Below are positions 59,501 to 64,000 of a stretch of DNA of 64,000 nucleotides, one piece after another. The translations under genes and the position numbers were made by a program. The notes under the pieces are model-generated. The model was not told the origin of the DNA and ran no database searches. It saw only the letters and a program-made list of their open reading frames with translations. The first letter of the stretch is position 1. The number at the start of each line of letters is the position of its first letter. Source of the DNA: Penicillus capitatus. Taxonomy: Eukaryota; Chlorophyta. The DNA lies in NCBI GenBank assembly GCA_965649825.1, contig OZ287694.1, positions 62,001-126,000 of the forward strand. The letters are read 5' to 3'.

Positions 59501-62025
59501 TGCCTTTTGGTACCATTGTTCCGCCGCACTGGGAAAGCCCCCTTACCATCGACACGATTTCTCTTCGATGCGGCCAGTCAACTCAACAAAAGAGCCCTGT
59601 CGAGCAAGGAACAATAGTGCCGTGCAGTTTGGGAAGTTCGTTGGATCCTACGCTCGACGAGTGAACTTTACTGAGCAGTACTTTGGCAGCGGCAGAACAA
59701 CGCATCCAAACAGCACGACGCTGGTGATTGAAGATCACAGGAGTGGCGGGCCACTGCCCGCGATCACCGTAACTGTGATGGATGCCTTTGGACAGGGCCC
59801 AGCTTTCAGGACAGCGAACAAACCGGTCGAAGCCGTCATGACTTCGGAGGATGAGAAATTGGTCAGTGGGCAACGACACGCTAACATGTCTGGCGGCAGT
59901 GCTACATTTCTTGTAGAGGCCATTTCGTTGCCTCCGGGAAACTACTCTATGACGATCTTTTTCCGCAAGACGACGGCCTTGCCACGCATTCATATTTTTG
60001 TCCATTTCCGTAACTGTGCTCTCGGCGAACGGACGGAATTGGAGAATATCTGTTCGGCGTGCGGTGCCACGGCGTTCAATTTCGACCCCGAATCTGGGCA
60101 ATGCCAACCGTGTCCCGAAAACGGCAACTGCACAACGAACGTCATCCATCCCAATCCCGGCCACTGGCACAGCGATCCCTGCTCGGACCACATCCAGGAG
60201 TGCCTCACACACGAGGCCTGCGATTATGAGGAGCGACAACAAAGACTGGTGAATGCTTCAAGGGACATCCACAGCTGCGAAGAGTGCGATGCAGTCCTGC
60301 TGGGCAACTACAGCGACGCCCAGTGCCGACAGGCACGAAGCCGTTCGTGATGACGTGCCTTGGTATCCTGATTGTGTGTTCTAGGGATACAAGGGTCCCC
60401 TCTGTGGTTCGTGTGAAGATGGATATGGACGTACGCGGACACTGGAATGTGCAGAGTGCCGTCAACGTCAACTGAATGTCCTGCTGTACTTGCTCTCGGT
60501 CTTGCTGCTGCTTTTTCTGGCGAGTTTTGCCGTCAAGAGCAACCTTGTCTCCACTGTCGCCATCTGTCATCCGACTGTTCGTCTTGGCAGTTCCTCGGCA
60601 GAGAGCGAACCGGCTGACAGAGGGGAAGCATTCGTCCAGATGACTGAGATAAGGGAAGCATCTTCCACGGACGCCATCGACCGTCAAGAGTCTTCACAAC
60701 ATCGTGCATCACCTGAAGATCTGTTATGCAAGATGCATCGCGCCAAGGAACAACTGGTAGAAGTGTTCAAGGTGACCAGCCACGCACTTCTGCTAAAGGT
60801 TTTTTGAAATTCTCCGTAGATTTCGATCAACTTCTTCCAAGTCGTCGCCATCGCTGTTTCCCTCAACATGAACTGGACAGCGTCCATCATTAGGCTTTTT
60901 TCAGTTGTAGGTCAGTGGTGTTCCATAAGAGGGACGTGCAGATTCCATTTTCTTTTGCGCGCAGATTTTCTGGGTGGTGCGGCAACGGAGACGGTGACGC
61001 TGCCAATCGATTGCTTTCTTCCCTCCGATGCCAGCATTCCAAGGTCCGTGCTGAGGACGATCATCTTCATGGCCATCCCAGTTATGGTTGCCGTCTTCTT
61101 CGCTGTCTTCTGGGCCATCGCCCTTTACAAGTTCGCCAAGACCTGGCAATACTTAGCCAAGAGACTCCTCTTGAGTTACTTGGTCATCGCCTACATCTCC
61201 TACGAATCCGTCACCAAGACAGCCGTCAACATCCTGGTGTGCGTGACGGCCGACGTCTCGTGTGGCGGCGCTGTCAAACCATCCCACGACTACTGGGCGG
61301 TGGACACCTCTGTCGAGTGCTATGAAGGCGCCCATTCCGTGCTGGTCGGCACATTGGGCTGGCCCGTGGTGCTCCTCTTCTCCCTGGGCTTTCCCGTTGG
61401 CCTCGCTTTCGCCCTGGTGTCCGTCCGTCGGTACGCTCCGGAGCGCGATGTGTGGTACAACGAAGCCACTGGGTTTCTGTACCGCGCCTATGATGACCGA
61501 TTCTTCTTCTGGGAGTCGATGATCATGCTCAGGAAATCGCTCCTCGCTGTCATCGTCGCCTTTGGCTATACTTTAGGACCGAACATCCAGGGCGTCCTCG
61601 CTATCAGCGTTTTGACGGCGGCGTTATATTTCCACACCCTCTTTCGTCCTTTTGATCGAGCGTTTGATCAACTTAACGCTTATGAAAGCGCCTCACTCGT
61701 TGTTTCTCAGTTAGCTTTTATCAGCGGTCTTCTGCTCAGTGATGATCGTGTGTCCGAGGAGGTGCACATTCTCCTCAGCATCTTTCTGATCACGGCCATC
61801 GGCGGGTTGTCTTTTTTCTTCTTTCGATCCTTCTGTCGCACTTTTGTCAGCTATGCGCGTATTCAATTCAAACTCGATGGGGTCGAAGACGTCGAAGCCT
61901 GGAGCCAGGCTCGTGTCCTTTTTACTTTTCTAGCCCTTCGTGTTCAGAAATATTTTCGTTTCTTAAGCAACGATCGTGTCCAACGACGAGAAACCGATTC
62001 GACTCGTCCAACCAGTGCAGCTTGA
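56513..62025 (+). CDS. Giant PMP-repeat (right-handed beta-helix) multi-pass membrane protein
   Basis: ATG 56513 gives a signal peptide (GRRLLFFTCLTCHTVWTAA). From about 57130 to 59500 the extracellular part consists of 20 or more PMP-type repeats with GGAI/GGAL and FxxN motifs (NGGAIFVRGGDL, EGGALTVRES, FEENVANEGGAI), predicted to form a right-handed beta-helix like Chlamydia polymorphic outer membrane proteins. A Cys-rich EGF-like segment follows (CSACGATAFNFDPESGQC, GYKGPLCGSCEDGYG), then a helix (LLYLLSVLLLLFLASFAV) and a C-terminal block of about seven transmembrane helices (VLRTIIFMAIPVMVAVFFAV onwards), ending at 62025. Roughly 1,650 residues. Such proteins are common in stramenopile and alveolate genomes; sensing, adhesion or channel roles are speculative. 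Few introns, including a 21-nt one (60799-60819) and a GC-AG one (60333-60384). Confidence 0.85.
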
Positions 62026-62098
62026 TGTCGCTGGTGCACGGTGGACAGAAACATTAGCTGTCGTTTGAGATGCACATCAGCCACATTAGGTCTCTTCG

Positions 62099-64000
<1,902 letters not shown>

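Overview
The window is nuclear DNA of a unicellular eukaryotic alga, about 50-55 % GC by eye, gene-dense and intron-rich. Most introns are only about 30-65 nt. Plastid-type genes (a plastid-type pyruvate dehydrogenase E2, two Tic22-like import factors, an HCF173-like SDR/CIA30 protein, a DnaJ-ferredoxin protein, a mTERF) point to a photosynthetic or plastid-bearing organism. PMP-repeat membrane proteins and type II Golgi glycosyltransferases fit an alveolate or stramenopile alga; a chromerid such as Vitrella is my best guess, by inference only.

Layout. 1-7.1 kb: an unidentified gene leaving the left edge (-), the HCF173-like gene (+), a small membrane protein (-), Tic22-like 1 (-) and plastid E2 (-). 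7.2-14.4 kb: four members of a small secreted protein family (-), one apparently broken, with a 3.1 kb gene-poor gap. 14.7-30.8 kb: BRR2 spliceosomal helicase (-), Tic22-like 2 (-), mTERF (+), a YGSN-motif protein (+), PUF6-like (-), PLAC8-like (+), DnaJ-ferredoxin (-). 30.8-41.6 kb: quinolinate phosphoribosyltransferase (+), a full ABCC transporter (-), a YeeE/YedE sulfur transporter (-), a protein kinase (-). 41.7-55.6 kb: a fifth secreted-family gene (+), a GT14 glycosyltransferase (+) and two GT31 glycosyltransferases (-); the first GT31 carries a full-length Ty3/gypsy-like retroelement in its first intron. 56.5-64 kb: a giant PMP-repeat membrane protein (+) and the start of arginyl-tRNA synthetase (+), which leaves the right edge.

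Three things stand out. First, many short introns share a motif pair, GTCACATCA and TGATGTGAC, often as inverted repeats, with TCTCACTCTTTT inside; they look like an introner family or a strongly conserved splicing signal. Second, the retroelement has LTRs that look identical, a first ORF that joins a secreted, membrane-spanning, envelope-like region to Gag and protease, and a canonical A_AAA_AAC frameshift site directly before the stop that leads into pol. Third, the secreted protein family is a local tandem array with a shared three-exon structure that I do not recognise from any named family.

Gene models were spliced by eye from reading frames, GT-AG boundaries and family conservation. Exon edges are reliable where conserved motifs continue across the junction; first exons are the least certain.
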